Positions 12,744 to 26,036 of a stretch of 64,000 nt of DNA are shown in pieces. The notes beneath the pieces are model-generated. The model was not told the origin of the DNA. It did not search any database and saw only the letters and a program-made list of their open reading frames with translations. Positions within the stretch are counted from its first letter, which is position 1; each line of letters opens with the position of its first letter. Origin of the DNA: Linyphia triangularis (taxonomy: Eukaryota; Arthropoda; Arachnida; Araneae; Linyphiidae); contig OZ021727.1 of the NCBI GenBank assembly GCA_963978545.1, forward strand, positions 46,227,385 to 46,291,384, given 5' to 3'. A program made the translations under genes and the position numbers.

Positions 12744-13899
12744 CTAAACACATTACATAAAACAGTGAATAAAATAAACACTACAATACAATAACATTAC
12801 AATTGATTTAATGGAAAAGGTTGACATTTTTTCAGATGATTTGTAGATTATGGAAACTATAAATTGCAAGGAACAAAATTTGCACCGCTATTAAAGTATC
12901 AGATTGGGTAGTAAAATGGATTACGTCTTTAGATTCATAAATGACAAGGAATACACATCGGTTCCTACCATTTAATCGTAACAAAGAGTTCGCCAAATAT
13001 AGTCGATCAACTGTAATAACCAAAATGTATGCAAGAATGTATGTTCGATTGGATATGATGTCATGACCAATACAATACACAAAAAAAATTATCGTTCGCT
13101 TTCTTCATCTTCAAATAAAATGTATGCGTTCGCCAAATATAGTCGATCAACTGTAATAACCAAAATGTATGCAAGAATGTATGTTCGATTGGATATGATG
13201 TCATGACCAATACAATACACAAAAAAAATTATCGTTCGCTTTCTTCATCTTCAAATAAAATGTATGCAAGAATGCACGATCGATTGAGCATGGCGTCAAG
13301 CACTCAATAAATTAATTTTTTTTGTCATTTTGAAAACAGCAAAAACATTTAAGAATTGGAAAGATTTCCTCTTCGAAAAAATTGTTGCAGGTAAATTACA
13401 TAAGTACCATTTTACTATTCCGACCCTATGACATTGGAGCTTGGCATTGGAACATTGTCGTGTTCTTGGTTATTTTTAGACATTATTGGACATTAGATAT
13501 CTTTTTTGTGGCTGTTAAAATACATTTTTCAGAGACTACTGAAAAGTATATTTTTGAGTCAAAGATTAGTACTTTAGACCAGCAAAAAGTACAACTTTTA
13601 ACGGAAATGTGTAGTAGTGTTTGATCAAGAAGTCAGCCGTATGTTCAGTATTTAATTTTTTTAACACTTAAGACGTCGAAATTAAAATGATTTTGTTGAT
13701 CCTTTTAATTATATTTTCTAAGATTAAGGACCACATAAAACAAAATTTCACAGTTAAATTTGAATGAGATTTTTTTCTTTTTTAAATTCTATGAAAAAAT
13801 AGTTTATATATTAAGAGTATAATATATGAAATTCACTAAGCTTTGAAAAATACAAGAATAATATATTTTTTATTGTGAGAAATACTGTTATAAATATAC
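12744..13899. other. intron between exons L and M
   Basis: A 1.16 kb intron with an exact 140 bp tandem duplication (12988-13267). An 80-codon plus-strand open frame at 13382-13624 has no recognisable domain and I do not call it a gene. Confidence 0.65.
12988..13267. repeat. exact tandem duplication, 2 x 140 bp
   Basis: The unit starting GTTCGCCAAATATAGTCGAT is repeated immediately with no difference that I can see, followed by a diverged third partial piece (TGTATGCAAGAATGCACGAT). Confidence 0.95.
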
Positions 13900-14041
13900 C
13901 TTCTAAACATCCAAGCAGTTCTAATTTAAGAGATATTTTTCTTTCCCACGTCAAAGGCTCAATTCGAATTAGCTTTGCTTCAAAGGGACGCTTGAAAAGA
14001 TGTTTCACTTCATTTGTATCGTCGAAATTCCCACTGAATAT
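13900..14041 (-). CDS. Hml: hemocytin-like exon L: end of F5/8C domain 1
   Basis: This 142 bp exon reads IFSGNFDDTNEVKHLF, then RPFEAKLIRIEPLTWE, then SLKLELLGCLE. F-x-GN-D, the ARxIRIxPxxW-like strand and the closing LELLGC are the standard C-terminal third of an F5/8C domain; the final Cys should pair with the opening Cys of exon J. It starts in phase 0 after TTTTTTAG and ends with one base, donor GTATAT. Exons J to L together are 474 bp in phase 1-1, a shuffling-compatible module. Confidence 0.9.
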
Positions 14042-14740
14042 CTAAAAAATATATACTAATAATAATATGTTTTAACTAAAATACGCAAAGTCTTAGTGTT
14101 TATTGAATCAAAGGTCCCCCTGCACATAATAATGTACTCTTAAAAATAAAAAAATTGTATTCTATCACAGTAAAAAGAGCTGAGCGTTTAAAATACTTTT
14201 TCTATAAATAAATAAAATGTTATTGTGTCGAGATCTCTGAATATAATGCGTCTTATTGTCATGAGAACAGAATAGTACGTAAAATAGCTGTACTAACTGA
14301 ATAAAAAGCTTTAATTTATAATTATTTTTGTCAACTTTTATGTTTCAGGCTTTCTAAATTTCTAACGAAAAATAATTTTGGGTTTATGTTGGCCCCAGAG
14401 TAAACGTTTCCAATAATAAGCTTTATTTCTGAAGTTAAAAATTAGTTTTTACATCGAAACTAAATGTCTTATAAAATGCCTTTAATTTTAACTTTTGGAT
14501 TAACCAATGACATTTCATTTCATTTAAACATTTAAAATTGTGTTAGCAGCTAGAACATAGTAATTTAATTGTCTATAGATAAATGTATTTTTATTGAACT
14601 GATTTTGTTATCTATAATTTAATTATGAATATAAAAAATAATGGAAATTTTTTGATGTTTAATAAATTTATGAGTATTATTATTAAATTCATTAAAAGAC
14701 TTATTTTTTATTGTTTAGAAGGAACTAAATATGAAAGTAC
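14042..14740. other. intron between exons K and L
   Basis: 699 bp of AT-rich sequence; I see no feature. Confidence 0.7.
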
Positions 14741-14940
14741 CTTATTACTATCATTTTCGTCTTGATAATAACAATAAGATACACCATCAGTACTGTATAA
14801 TATCTGGTAGGATGTCACCCATTCTGAACTGAGCTCTTTTCCTTTGGTAATTATACCATAAATTCCTCTGACTTCACCTACATCCACTTCAATAAATTGC
14901 TTTTCGTTTGACTCACCAGCAGTCCAGCATTTTCTTGCTC
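14741..14940 (-). CDS. Hml: hemocytin-like exon K: middle of F5/8C domain 1
   Basis: This 200 bp exon reads GARKCWTAGESNEKQ, FIEVDVGEVRGIYGIITKGK, then SSEWVTSYQILYSTDG. The FIEVD strand followed by G-I-x-TKG and the W-V-x-x-Y-x-x-x-YS-DG motif are hallmark features of the F5/8C core. The first two bases complete Gly from exon J across a 7.6 kb intron. The donor GTACTT gives a phase 0 end. It probably forms part of the surface-binding face of the domain, by analogy with the family. Confidence 0.9.
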
Positions 14941-15866
14941 CTGGAAAGAAAAAATATTTAAACTGTTTTACCAATCAAATAAGGTTTTCTGTAACTTAAT
15001 ATCTTAAGTTGAATCTTTAATCTGCATCTAACTTGAAATATTTTGTGCTGTTTCAATCACGGGGGTTCACTGAAAAAAGTTCCAATACGATTTTACCAAG
15101 TTCGATTCCCACAGGAATTCTGCAATCTTTTGGTATGGACTTAACTTATCCTCCAGTCAATAGAAGTAATAGAAAATATTCTGTAAAGTAAAGAAAAACT
15201 AAGCGTGTTCATAACATCAAGTTCATTGCCTTGGTTCAGATGCAATAGATAGTATTGATAATTTTTAATCCATTTAGCCTGGTGATAATTTAGCCTATTT
15301 TCAAAAAAAAAAAAAAAATTAAAAAAAAAAAAAAAAAAAAAAAATATGCAACTACTGGTGAATTGAAATATGTGTTACAGTTTATGTTAACATCTATTCG
15401 CGTTAATTATAAAAGTTGAAAAATATGATTGTAATGGGCAGTGGTAGAAGTGGAAGGAAAAAAGTGTGGGTGGGGGGGGGGGGGATGCCCGAAAGTTGGT
15501 GACAAGTGCTCCCCCTCCTTCTCCTTCCAACGACAAATTTCGTAATCTTTAAGGAAATAATTTATACTTCCTGACACTAACATTGAACATGGGTCCAAAA
15601 TTTATTGTAATTTTAATGAATATTCTGCGACTTATTTTTTTTACTTGGAAGTAAGAGATAAAGTGAAGTAATAATTGAACACTATATACATAACAATTCA
15701 TTTAGATTTAAATAGTGCTTCCAAATGTGCACACTTTCATGAAATTAAAATAAATAAAAATACTTATATCTTTATGCAAAGTAGTATAGTAAATTTTATT
15801 TATTGTTTGGCGAAGTATGCCTTTAGTGTTGTTCTTGTGCCATAAAACCTCAAACATTATAATAGT

Positions 15867-15988
<122 letters not shown>

Positions 15989-16526
15989 TAACTTTTTCTC
16001 AGTGTCACTACATTTTTTTTTTTTAATTAAGGTTTATGACCGATTAAGTGTTTTTAAATGTGGGGGGGGGGGATGGATTTCAGTGGTTTTAGAAGTAGGA
16101 GAACGCATGAGTATTTTCTTGAAAAGTTGAGGGACGCGTCGACCTGTGTCTACCCACACTTCTAGCACTGGTTATGGGGAGAGTGCACATTTTTAACTGA
16201 AAGTCATTGTTTCATGAGAGGTTAAACGTGCTAAGATCATAGAATCATAAGCGTATAAGATAAGTAATCAGAGAGGCAGGTAACAACTATTCAATAATGA
16301 TCCTTTTGTGTAACCACCAATTTCAAACTATTCCTTAAAAGTACCTCAACAATTTGATGTAAAGTGAGCAGAGACTATAGCACTGGTAGATAACTCGAAA
16401 ATGCTTTGAGCACAGCTAATTAGCTTTAAAATACTGATTACAGTGTTCTATATGGGCAGATAATTAATCCATATCACTTACCATGTTCCCTTGCGCGAGT
16501 AGAATTTATTCTAAGTACAAGTTTAA

Positions 16527-16782
16527 CCCACTGGCGGTCATGCACGTATATATGCGTCATTCAATCTTCAGTTTTTTTCAGCAATACACAATATTTTTAA
16601 ATTTATGAATAAAAATTAAAATAAAATATTTTTATTAGGATTTTAGTTTATAAACTATCTAAAATAAATAAATGAAAAATAATTACAAAAAATTTAATAT
16701 TTGAATTAGAAATATAATGTCAAAATTATTGCAGGGAAAACAACTGTAGAATTTCGCCCATTTCCTTGACCGTTAGTGGGGG
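16527..16782. mobile_element. possible decayed piggyBac-like MITE
   Basis: TTAA is followed by CCCACTGGCGGTCA on the left; an inverted TGACCGTTAGTGGGGG is on the right, without an intact TTAA. A similar end, CCGTCAGTGGGTTAA, occurs at 34377-34391. The evidence is partial. Confidence 0.35.
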
Positions 16783-17714
16783 AACTTATATACATGCATC
16801 CCTATTGATAGGAATTCCCATTGGCTAACACAGCAAAAAGTTTTTAACTATACCGATTACAGTCAATGGCTTAGAACATGACAGTAAACATATTTTTTAT
16901 TGGTTGGTAGAAACAACCAATTACAAATGTCTATGAACTTGTCTACCAAGCTTTATCAACCAATAACAGAGCAAGCTCATTTTTGAATTCGGAATGCAAG
17001 TTCATTAGCTAACATTTTTCACTCAGAGGTGTAATAGTGTCCAATGGCGATTGATCACAGATACCTATCCCTATCCTACATGGAACTTGCTTTACGAATG
17101 AAGCGAAAGATAACGATATTTATGAACGTAGATACTCGCGATAATCTCTGGTGCAAAACGATTTTATTACCGATTGTAATTGGAATGAATTTCCGTACAT
17201 AAGAAATAAACTATCGTAAGTTCAATTAGTTTAACATTGAACTTAGTTTAGTTTACTTTTGAGGTTCAGGATTATAAGCTAAAAAAATAATACAATATCA
17301 ACAGATTTAATCTTTTGATGTTTGCACATTTAAGTGTTATAATGCTATTACACTCCTCTTCACGTCCGAAACTTAATTGTATTCAAGGATTTGGTATCCA
17401 AATAGGTATTTTACTAGGTTATTCTTGGCAAAATTAAGGTTTACTTCATGAAGACATATAGAGCAGAAAACTAGTACAATTGTTTACTAGAATGCTACAA
17501 ATTTTCTTTTTCAGTTAATGATAAGATATTTTGCCATGCTATGTGTTATAAATTTTCAACTGACCGTCTTCAGTTTACAGTGAATTCTTGTCTTTACAGA
17601 GAAAAAAACCACCGATTGACATTTAGGTACTTTTACGAAATGCAATTTTGAATTCTGTATTAAATGCAAATGAAAGTTTTCTATATTTGAAAACATATAA
17701 GGATCGGTCATACA

Positions 17715-17905
17715 TACAGGTTGTTCCAAAATTATTGAGCACATTTCATGATTGAATCGTCCCCCTTCCTCATGACCGATCCAACGATTAGGAAATGTTT
17801 TGTTCTGCGCCAAGAAATCAATATCCAAGAAAACAATAAGCATGTACGTACCTCATTTTGTTTTTGTATTTTTCAATGCCCGTACTATTTTTGTACCACC
17901 CTGTA
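17715..17905. mobile_element. 191 bp MITE with TACAGG termini
   Basis: The left end TACAGGTTGTTCCAAAATTA and the complement of the right end, TACAGGGTGGTACAAAAATA, are near-identical inverted repeats. The plus-strand open frames in it are not genes. Confidence 0.6.
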
Positions 17906-20032
17906 TTTACGAGCTTATTATACGTTTTCTTTTAATAGGAAATGAGTTTGAACAAAATAATTTCTCTATTCATTATAATTTTTCTCCGAATGCCTTATAT
18001 ACTTTCTTCTAAACATATTTACTTTTCTATAAATAAAGTAATAAACGAGTAAATTTTTTCCCTCCAATATCTACACTTGACCTTTTCAACAAATAATAGT
18101 TTTTCCTCATTTATTCTATTAACTTAGTTCTATAAAATGAACTTCTAGTATAATTAATGAAGTAATTTAGTTCATATAAAGTATAATATAAAGATGTGTA
18201 ATAAGAAAAGATTTAAGTAAAAAACATTTCCAAAGAAGTTACATGAAAACGTACTTTTGTTATTCTTAATATCGCATGACATCAGTTTCAAAGATTAGTT
18301 TAGTTGTATTAGAAAGAAAGGAATCATGTGGCTTCTTTGTTAATGTTTTTCTAGGAGATTACAGCTTATTTTTAAGAGATAAATATAGATACAGATAAAA
18401 CAAATCTTGCCAAACAAAAGAAAAATAAAGACTTTAAATTTAGAAAGATGTACATTGTAAATTCTTTCAAGCAGCTTTTCTTTTTCAAACATTCTAAAAT
18501 AAAATTATTGCCCGTGGGAGTTTCAATTAAATAAATTAGAAATATTTTCAAAACTTATTTTTTACTTTTTTAAACTAGGAAAATAAGTATGCTTTAATGT
18601 TGTTCTATAATATATTCGTGTAATACTTGTGAATAATTTTAAATGTTTTCTGAACCTTAATTTTTAATTTATAACTAAGGAGTTTTTTAATTTATAACTA
18701 AAGTATAAACACATTTTAAATATATATATTAATTAAATTTAAAAACTTAAATAGTTTTTAATACAATGTAAATATAAAACGAAAATGTTAGCAAGCATAT
18801 AATTTTAAATTGCTAAATATTTATAACGACATTTATAATTTTTCACATAAAAGTTGACTAAAAAGGATTTATAAAAGAGTTTGTGGAAAACACTGGAATA
18901 TTCAAGCAACATATAAGAATAGTCTAAAAATTAAAAATACCTTACACTAATAAAACGATTAAAAATACATTTCTATTCGTTTTTATAACTATTGGGAAAA
19001 TTGATTAGTATTGTGAGCAGCATTCGAAAATTAAATATTCATTAGCTGTGATAGGGAATTGTATTAATCCATAAAAGTAAATGAATTTTTGTTCTAAACT
19101 TATTGAATAAATTAGTAAATATATCATTTTTATTCTTAAAAACTAAAAAAAAAAATAATTTTGGTCAGTATTGGAAAACAATAAAAAGGTATCAATGGCC
19201 AAGTATGTTTAAAAATTACACAAACAAAACTTTTTTCATTCATTGTCTATTAAAGTACTAAATGTGTTCTCTGCACACATAAGCGATAAACACTTTTCAT
19301 ACATTGTTAAAACAATCTATACCTTAGGGTAAATCTATAAAAAAATATAATAATAATTATTGAAATTTTAATATTTTAATGCCTATATATGTTAGAAAGT
19401 TGCATTTTATTGTTCTAATAATGTACACAAAATTTTAAACCCCTAGTCCAATTTTTGTGCTGTTCCAGTATATATTTTGATTGTTGATGGGAAACATGTA
19501 TTAACATTGATTTTTGATGGGAAACATGTATATTTCATATCTTTTATTTAGATAAAAATTTCTTTGATGTGGATAAGCCCAAGAGAAATTTGTTATTTAC
19601 ATGTAATAGTGATATAAAAAAAAAGAAAATTGTCCTTCACTAACATCTTATTTTGCCCCAACAGTCTTGATAAAGAGTTTTTTTTTAAGGAAACTTACGA
19701 CAAGATGATACATTGTGAAGGGCAGAGAAGACATTTTTTTCACATAATGACACTGCAAGTCGGAAACAAATTAAATTTTAGAGTGATTGACATATGATAA
19801 TACGTGAACATTTGGTAGTGGATTGTTACTTGTGACTGCAGAATTTTTTTTCCCAGGAAGTCTAATGTTCATAAAATAAATGACAAACAAGAGGAAATTG
19901 TTTCACCCATTTCCATATTTTCCGCACTAACTTCTACATCCACCAGAACCACGTGTAGTGAAATACTTAAAATTCATATAATCACATCGCTGATTGGAGA
20001 AAATGAAAGCCCTGATTCAAATATCAGACATA

Positions 20033-21574
20033 CAGTGGTGAAAATTCAATTAAGAACAGGCAGTTTTTTTGCGATAATTTTTTTATTATTTGTTCAAACT
20101 TATTTAAATTTTAAGCAGTATTCATGATAAGCATAATACATGACACGTGCATAAAAAATTTGATGCATTTTAATTAACAGAAAAGTTATTCAATATTTTA
20201 ATTTTTAGATATGAAAACTGAATTAAGAACATTTGTTCGTTTTATAAGTAAAATGTCGATACTATTCACTAATCACAAAATTAAACAAGAGATGGTGGTA
20301 CTAATAAGCTCTGTAAACGAAAAAATTTTGATCTATACGCAGTAAGCAATCAGTTTGAGTCAGACAGTGTTCACGATGGGCAAAAGATTTCTGTTGTCTT
20401 ATGCCGAAAAAATACAAATTGATACATACTTGAATTGAGGTAAATCTATTACGGACATCAGTAAACTTCAGTAAAGATCAAGAAGTGTTATATACAAGTA
20501 CAAGTAAGATCCTAATAATTATAGAAAACACTTCAATAGAAAAGGGAATCCGAGTTTAACCGTGCGAGATCAAAGAATAATAATACAACTTGCTTCAAAA
20601 GTGGGAGTAGCTCAAATCAAATTGTAACAGATTTATCTCTTCTTGTTACCTCAAGAAGAGTCCGGCCGATTTTACAATCATCAGAGAACTGGAAATGATC
20701 AAAGATGAAATATGCTCCGAGGTTATCTCTGCTTCATAAGGCTATGCGATTGCTTTAATGTAATAAGTGAATGGAAATGGAGGACAAGTAGAAAAAAGTA
20801 ATATTTTCTGATGGAGAAAAAAAAATTAAATTTGTATGAGCCTGATGGTTTGCATTATTATTGGAAGGATTTACGTAAGGAACCCAAATTAACATTCAGC
20901 ACAAACTTTTTTGGCGGAAGTTTGATGGTTTGGGAATCGATTTCATATGATGAAAAGAGTGAAATTGTTTTCTTAAAAGGTCGACAAAACTCAATAGATT
21001 ATAGTTTACTGTTAGAAAACTCTTTGCTTCCGTTTATATCGCAAAATAACGGAATGGACTTCATCTTTATCCAGGAAAATGCCAGCATTCACACCTCAAA
21101 TGAGACGAAACGTTGGTTTGAAGAACAGAATATTGTCCTCTTAGATCAACCGCCTAATAGCCCGGATTTAAATCATATAGAAAACTTTTAGGGACTATTA
21201 GTTCGTTTGATTTATGACAATGGCAGACAGTACAATTCAGTTGCCGAATTGAAATTTTCAATTAAAGAAAAGTGGGAACTAATTGATCAGAAGTATATTC
21301 AGAAACTGGTTCTATCAATGAAAGATATAATCAAGTAAGTTTTGATGAAAAAGGTGGTTTTATTGATTATTAAATGTTTTTAAATAATTTCCATACCTAA
21401 AAACTAAAATATTGAATTTTTTTGTTGTTGATTAAAATGTATCAAATTTGTTATGTGCATATCATGTATTATGCCTAGCATAAATACTGTTTAATATTTG
21501 AATTAGTTTAAACACGTAATAAAAGAAATTATCGCTAAAAAAACTACCTGTTCTTTATTGAATTTCCACCACTG
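20033..21574 (+). mobile_element. Tc1-like (IS630-Tc1-mariner) DNA transposon, degenerate
   Basis: A 1542 bp element with inverted terminal repeats of about 60 bp (CAGTGGTGAAAATTCAATTA at the left; the mirror of CAGTGGTGGAAATTCAATAA at the right) and a TA target duplication (20031-20032 and 21575-21576). It carries a broken transposase and lies within an intron of the hemocytin-like gene, opposite to the gene strand. Confidence 0.9.
20377..21340 (+). pseudogene. Tc1-like transposase pseudogene
   Basis: Pieces in the plus frames read GKRFLLSYAEKIQID, TVRDQRIIIQLASKS (helix-turn-helix region), then VIFSDGEKK and EPDGLHYYW, LMVWESISYDEK, IHTSNETKRWF and SPDLNHIENF. The spacing between the second catalytic position (QENA; the family has QDNA) and the Glu of IEN is 34 residues, that is DD34E. 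The second Asp is replaced by Glu, and the Trp expected after IENF is a TAG stop at 21189-21191. Upstream pieces need frame changes. The longest open segment is 20811-21191. It is inactive as read; a C-terminal part continues to about 21340. Confidence 0.88.
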
Positions 21575-21828
21575 TAGTGTTAATGGCTTTTCAATATCTT
21601 CATCGACTTCAATATTTTCAACAAATTAAAGTACACAGATCATAGACAACGTAAGTAAGAGTTCATCTGAAACCTTTTACTACAGAATGTGATATACCGG
21701 AAAGTATACACGTGATTATACAAGATTTTTACGGGCAACAAATGGAGATATCCATTGGCGTAATGCTTCAAAATACATTAGGTTTGGTAAACGAGAATAT
21801 ATAAATATAATTTAACATTATGTGTTTT

Positions 21829-22420
21829 GGCACATTATAGAATACCTAGGAAATAAGTGAACTGTTATTTCTGTGCCATTTGATATTCTGTAGAATACCT
21901 AGGGATTTTATATAGTGCATCGTTTTTTTAGGCAAAATATGAAACGATTAGCATTTTACAAATTTCCTAGGCATTCTATAAAATATCAAATGGAAAATCA
22001 ACAAAAGTATGAAATACATCTCACTTTCGTTTCGAATATCGCATGACAAGGCACGTGATTTTTAATGCTCACCTCCGATTACGCAATTCTACTTAAATTT
22101 ATTCAGCAAAAAATAGTTCTATACCTTCTTATATGAAACTGGAAAAGCAAGATGTAGCGTTGAGGAAGATTAAATATAATTTTTTTAATTATTTCATAAT
22201 TTTTTTTTTCAAAATACATCTGTAATTTTCAGGAATACACGCCTTTTAAATAATAGTCTTATCATGAACTTTTTCATATTTTGACTAAATAGCATTTGTC
22301 ACTCTGTATAATGACTAGGCATTATAAACAATTCATCGGAAAAGTTTATAACGATAATAATAGTTCATGCTTTGCTGAAAAACGAGAGCAATTTTATAAA
22401 ATGTCTAGGTATTCTCTAGA
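21829..22420. repeat. nested hairpins built on AATACCTAGG motifs
   Basis: An inverted repeat at 21876-21993 (CCATTTGATATTCTG... against ...TATCAAATGG) has CCTAGG cores in both arms. Further copies of the ATACCTAG core lie at about 21840, 22312 and 22403 in both orientations. This is probably a small MITE with an internal copy. Confidence 0.55.
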
Positions 22421-22578
22421 TTAACGGCATTTCATACATTATTGATAATTTATAAATTGTGTGTTTCGTAAAGTGACCGTAACATATGTAGAAATAAATC
22501 ATAACATTACACGTATATCAGTTAAGTTCTGTAACACCTTTTCTCTTGATATCATTGAGAACTAATGCAGTATTGTAC

Positions 22579-22710
22579 CTTTTGCTCCTAAAACATGAAA
22601 TCGTGCCCCATCAGGACCACTAAATGAAGAAGAGCTACTTGACGCTTTGAGGTTAGAATCGGGTAATTTGTTAGGACCGTCAATCAAAGGTATGAATTCA
22701 ACGCATGGAT
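22579..22710 (-). CDS. Hml: hemocytin-like exon J: start of F5/8C (discoidin) domain 1
   Basis: This 132 bp exon reads PCVEFIPLIDGPNKLPDS, then LKASSSSSF, then SGPDGARFHVLGAK. The opening Cys, the I-x-D-x-x-L-x-ASSS motif and the P-x-x-ARF strand are the start of an F5/8 type C domain, the fold that binds membranes or carbohydrates in clotting factors and lectin-like proteins. The acceptor follows TTCATTACAG and the donor is GTACAA. It is in phase 1 at both ends. It lies about 350 bp from the 1.8 kb TAA array. Confidence 0.88.
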
Positions 22711-22839
22711 CTGTAATGAAAATTGCAATTATATTTTATTTATTTTAATCTATATCGACTACATAGAAATGATTATCTACACCTACTAATTTTCATTTTA
22801 AGTCGGAAATGTATTAAATAACACTGATAAAATAAAATT

Positions 22840-22930
22840 CAATATTAATATCAGAATTTAATATTAATATTAGAATTTACTACATTAATATAAGAATTTA
22901 ATATTAATATTAGAATTTAATATTAATAAT
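22840..22930. repeat. short AT-rich tandem repeat
   Basis: Four or five diverged units of AGAATTTAATATTAATATT. Confidence 0.7.
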
Positions 22931-23055
22931 AGATTTATTATTTAATAAATTAAAGACATAATGAATGATTCTTACTAAGTAACTGTTGTATAAAATAAAT
23001 TTAACATTCAAAGAACAATGTTCTTAGGGCAATTACTTTCTTTTATGCATTAAAG

Positions 23056-24884
<1,829 letters not shown>

Positions 24885-25005
24885 CATTTTCTCTAATACA
24901 ATTTGATATATTAAACTACCGTTTGCTTATTTTCATATTTTACAGTAATAATCTACTCGGCATTTATAAAACAAATGACATGATAAATGCGAGATCTAAA
25001 CTTAC

Positions 25006-25062
25006 AAATATAAGGCTGAGTTGTTGTTTGAATGAACAGTGGGACAGGAGTTGTTATTTCAC
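25006..25062 (-). CDS. Hml: hemocytin-like exon I: 57 bp Thr/Pro linker
   Basis: This short exon sits between WxxW domain 2 and F5/8C domain 1. It reads SEITTPVPLF then IQTTTQPY, a Thr/Pro/Gln-rich flexible linker that could carry O-glycans. The acceptor follows TTTCTTTATAG; the donor is GTAAGT. It starts and ends in phase 1 and is a multiple of three, so skipping it would keep the frame. The identification rests on splice signals, phase and composition, since linkers have no conserved domain. Confidence 0.78.
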
Positions 25063-25864
25063 CTATAAAGAAAGTAAATGATTGATTGTTATACAGTTTT
25101 TATAAATTTTATAGGCGCATAAAATGTTGAAAGTTTTTCATTTCATTTACAAAACTTACGTCTATCCTTAAAAAATAATGAAAAGTAAAAGTAAACGTTG
25201 GAGTGGTAAATAGAAATCTAACAAAAGAAATGGTAAAATTTGAGTTGAAATACTTAAAATGTATTTTTAATGAAGCTACCATAAAAAGGAATGCTAATAA
25301 GGCAACAAAAATTACATCTCTTCTTATTTTTATATTGAATAAATTTAGTACTGCAATTTTTTTTTTAAAATGACAATATATTGAGTTTCAAGGATTATGA
25401 ATTTATTTGAATTTTAAAACGTAAAAACTTAACTTTAAAGTATTTAACTATATACGAAAATTTGTTTAAATTTTTTTTGTATTATTACATCTTAAGTATA
25501 TTTTCGTAGTATTAAAACGCATAATAAGTACAACCCTCGTAAATATTAAATTATGAATGAATTCATTTAAGTAAAAAGTGTTTCATTTATATAACTTGTA
25601 CGGTAAAGTTAAAATAAAGGGAGATCCAAAAGTAATAGATACTTTTAAAACCTTTAATTGATGAAGAATTTAAAGCATTGACAAATGGACTACACGGTTT
25701 TCTCTAAAAAAATATTTTTTTCGATAAAATTTATAGAAAATGAACCATTTTCTTTATTGCGCGAAAATTGCCAATTTTTTTTTAGTACTTTTGTGTTTAT
25801 TTTCTGTATTTATTTGAATGGTGGAGATATAAGGTAAACTTGAGACCTTTAGGATTTTACTTAC
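25063..25864. other. intron between exons H and I
   Basis: 802 bp of AT-rich sequence. GGGAGATCCAAAAGTAATAG at 25620 recalls a mariner-type end, but no partner end was found. Confidence 0.55.
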
Positions 25865-26036
25865 TTATGCATGAGCAGAAGTATCTAATTTTATAGTCTT
25901 GACAGCGTTCATCCGGTTGGTGACGATTCTGACATTGAAATCCTTTGTTCAGATTGCAAACTAACTTTTCTTCTTTAGTTTCAGTGTAGTCCAAGTCTGT
26001 GGCTGCTTCTCGACACTCTATTTCAGTTATTGCCCC
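25865..26036 (-). CDS. Hml: hemocytin-like exon H: rest of WxxW domain 2
   Basis: This 172 bp exon continues exon G in phase 0: GAITEIECREAATDLDY, then LVCNLNKGFQCQ, then CQDYKIRYFCSC. The IEC, VCN, GFQC and YxIxYFCSC pattern parallels exon D (IQC, VTC, GLKC, YEIKVYCQC), so it is the core of a second WxxW domain. The acceptor follows TCCTCACAG. The donor GTAAGT leaves one base (A). A later GTAAAA is possible but weaker and would not match the phase of the next exon. Confidence 0.88.

Noticed and set aside
13382..13624. 80-codon plus-strand frame as a gene
   Set aside because: No domain, no signal peptide pattern and no neighbouring exon; AT-rich sequence gives such frames by chance.
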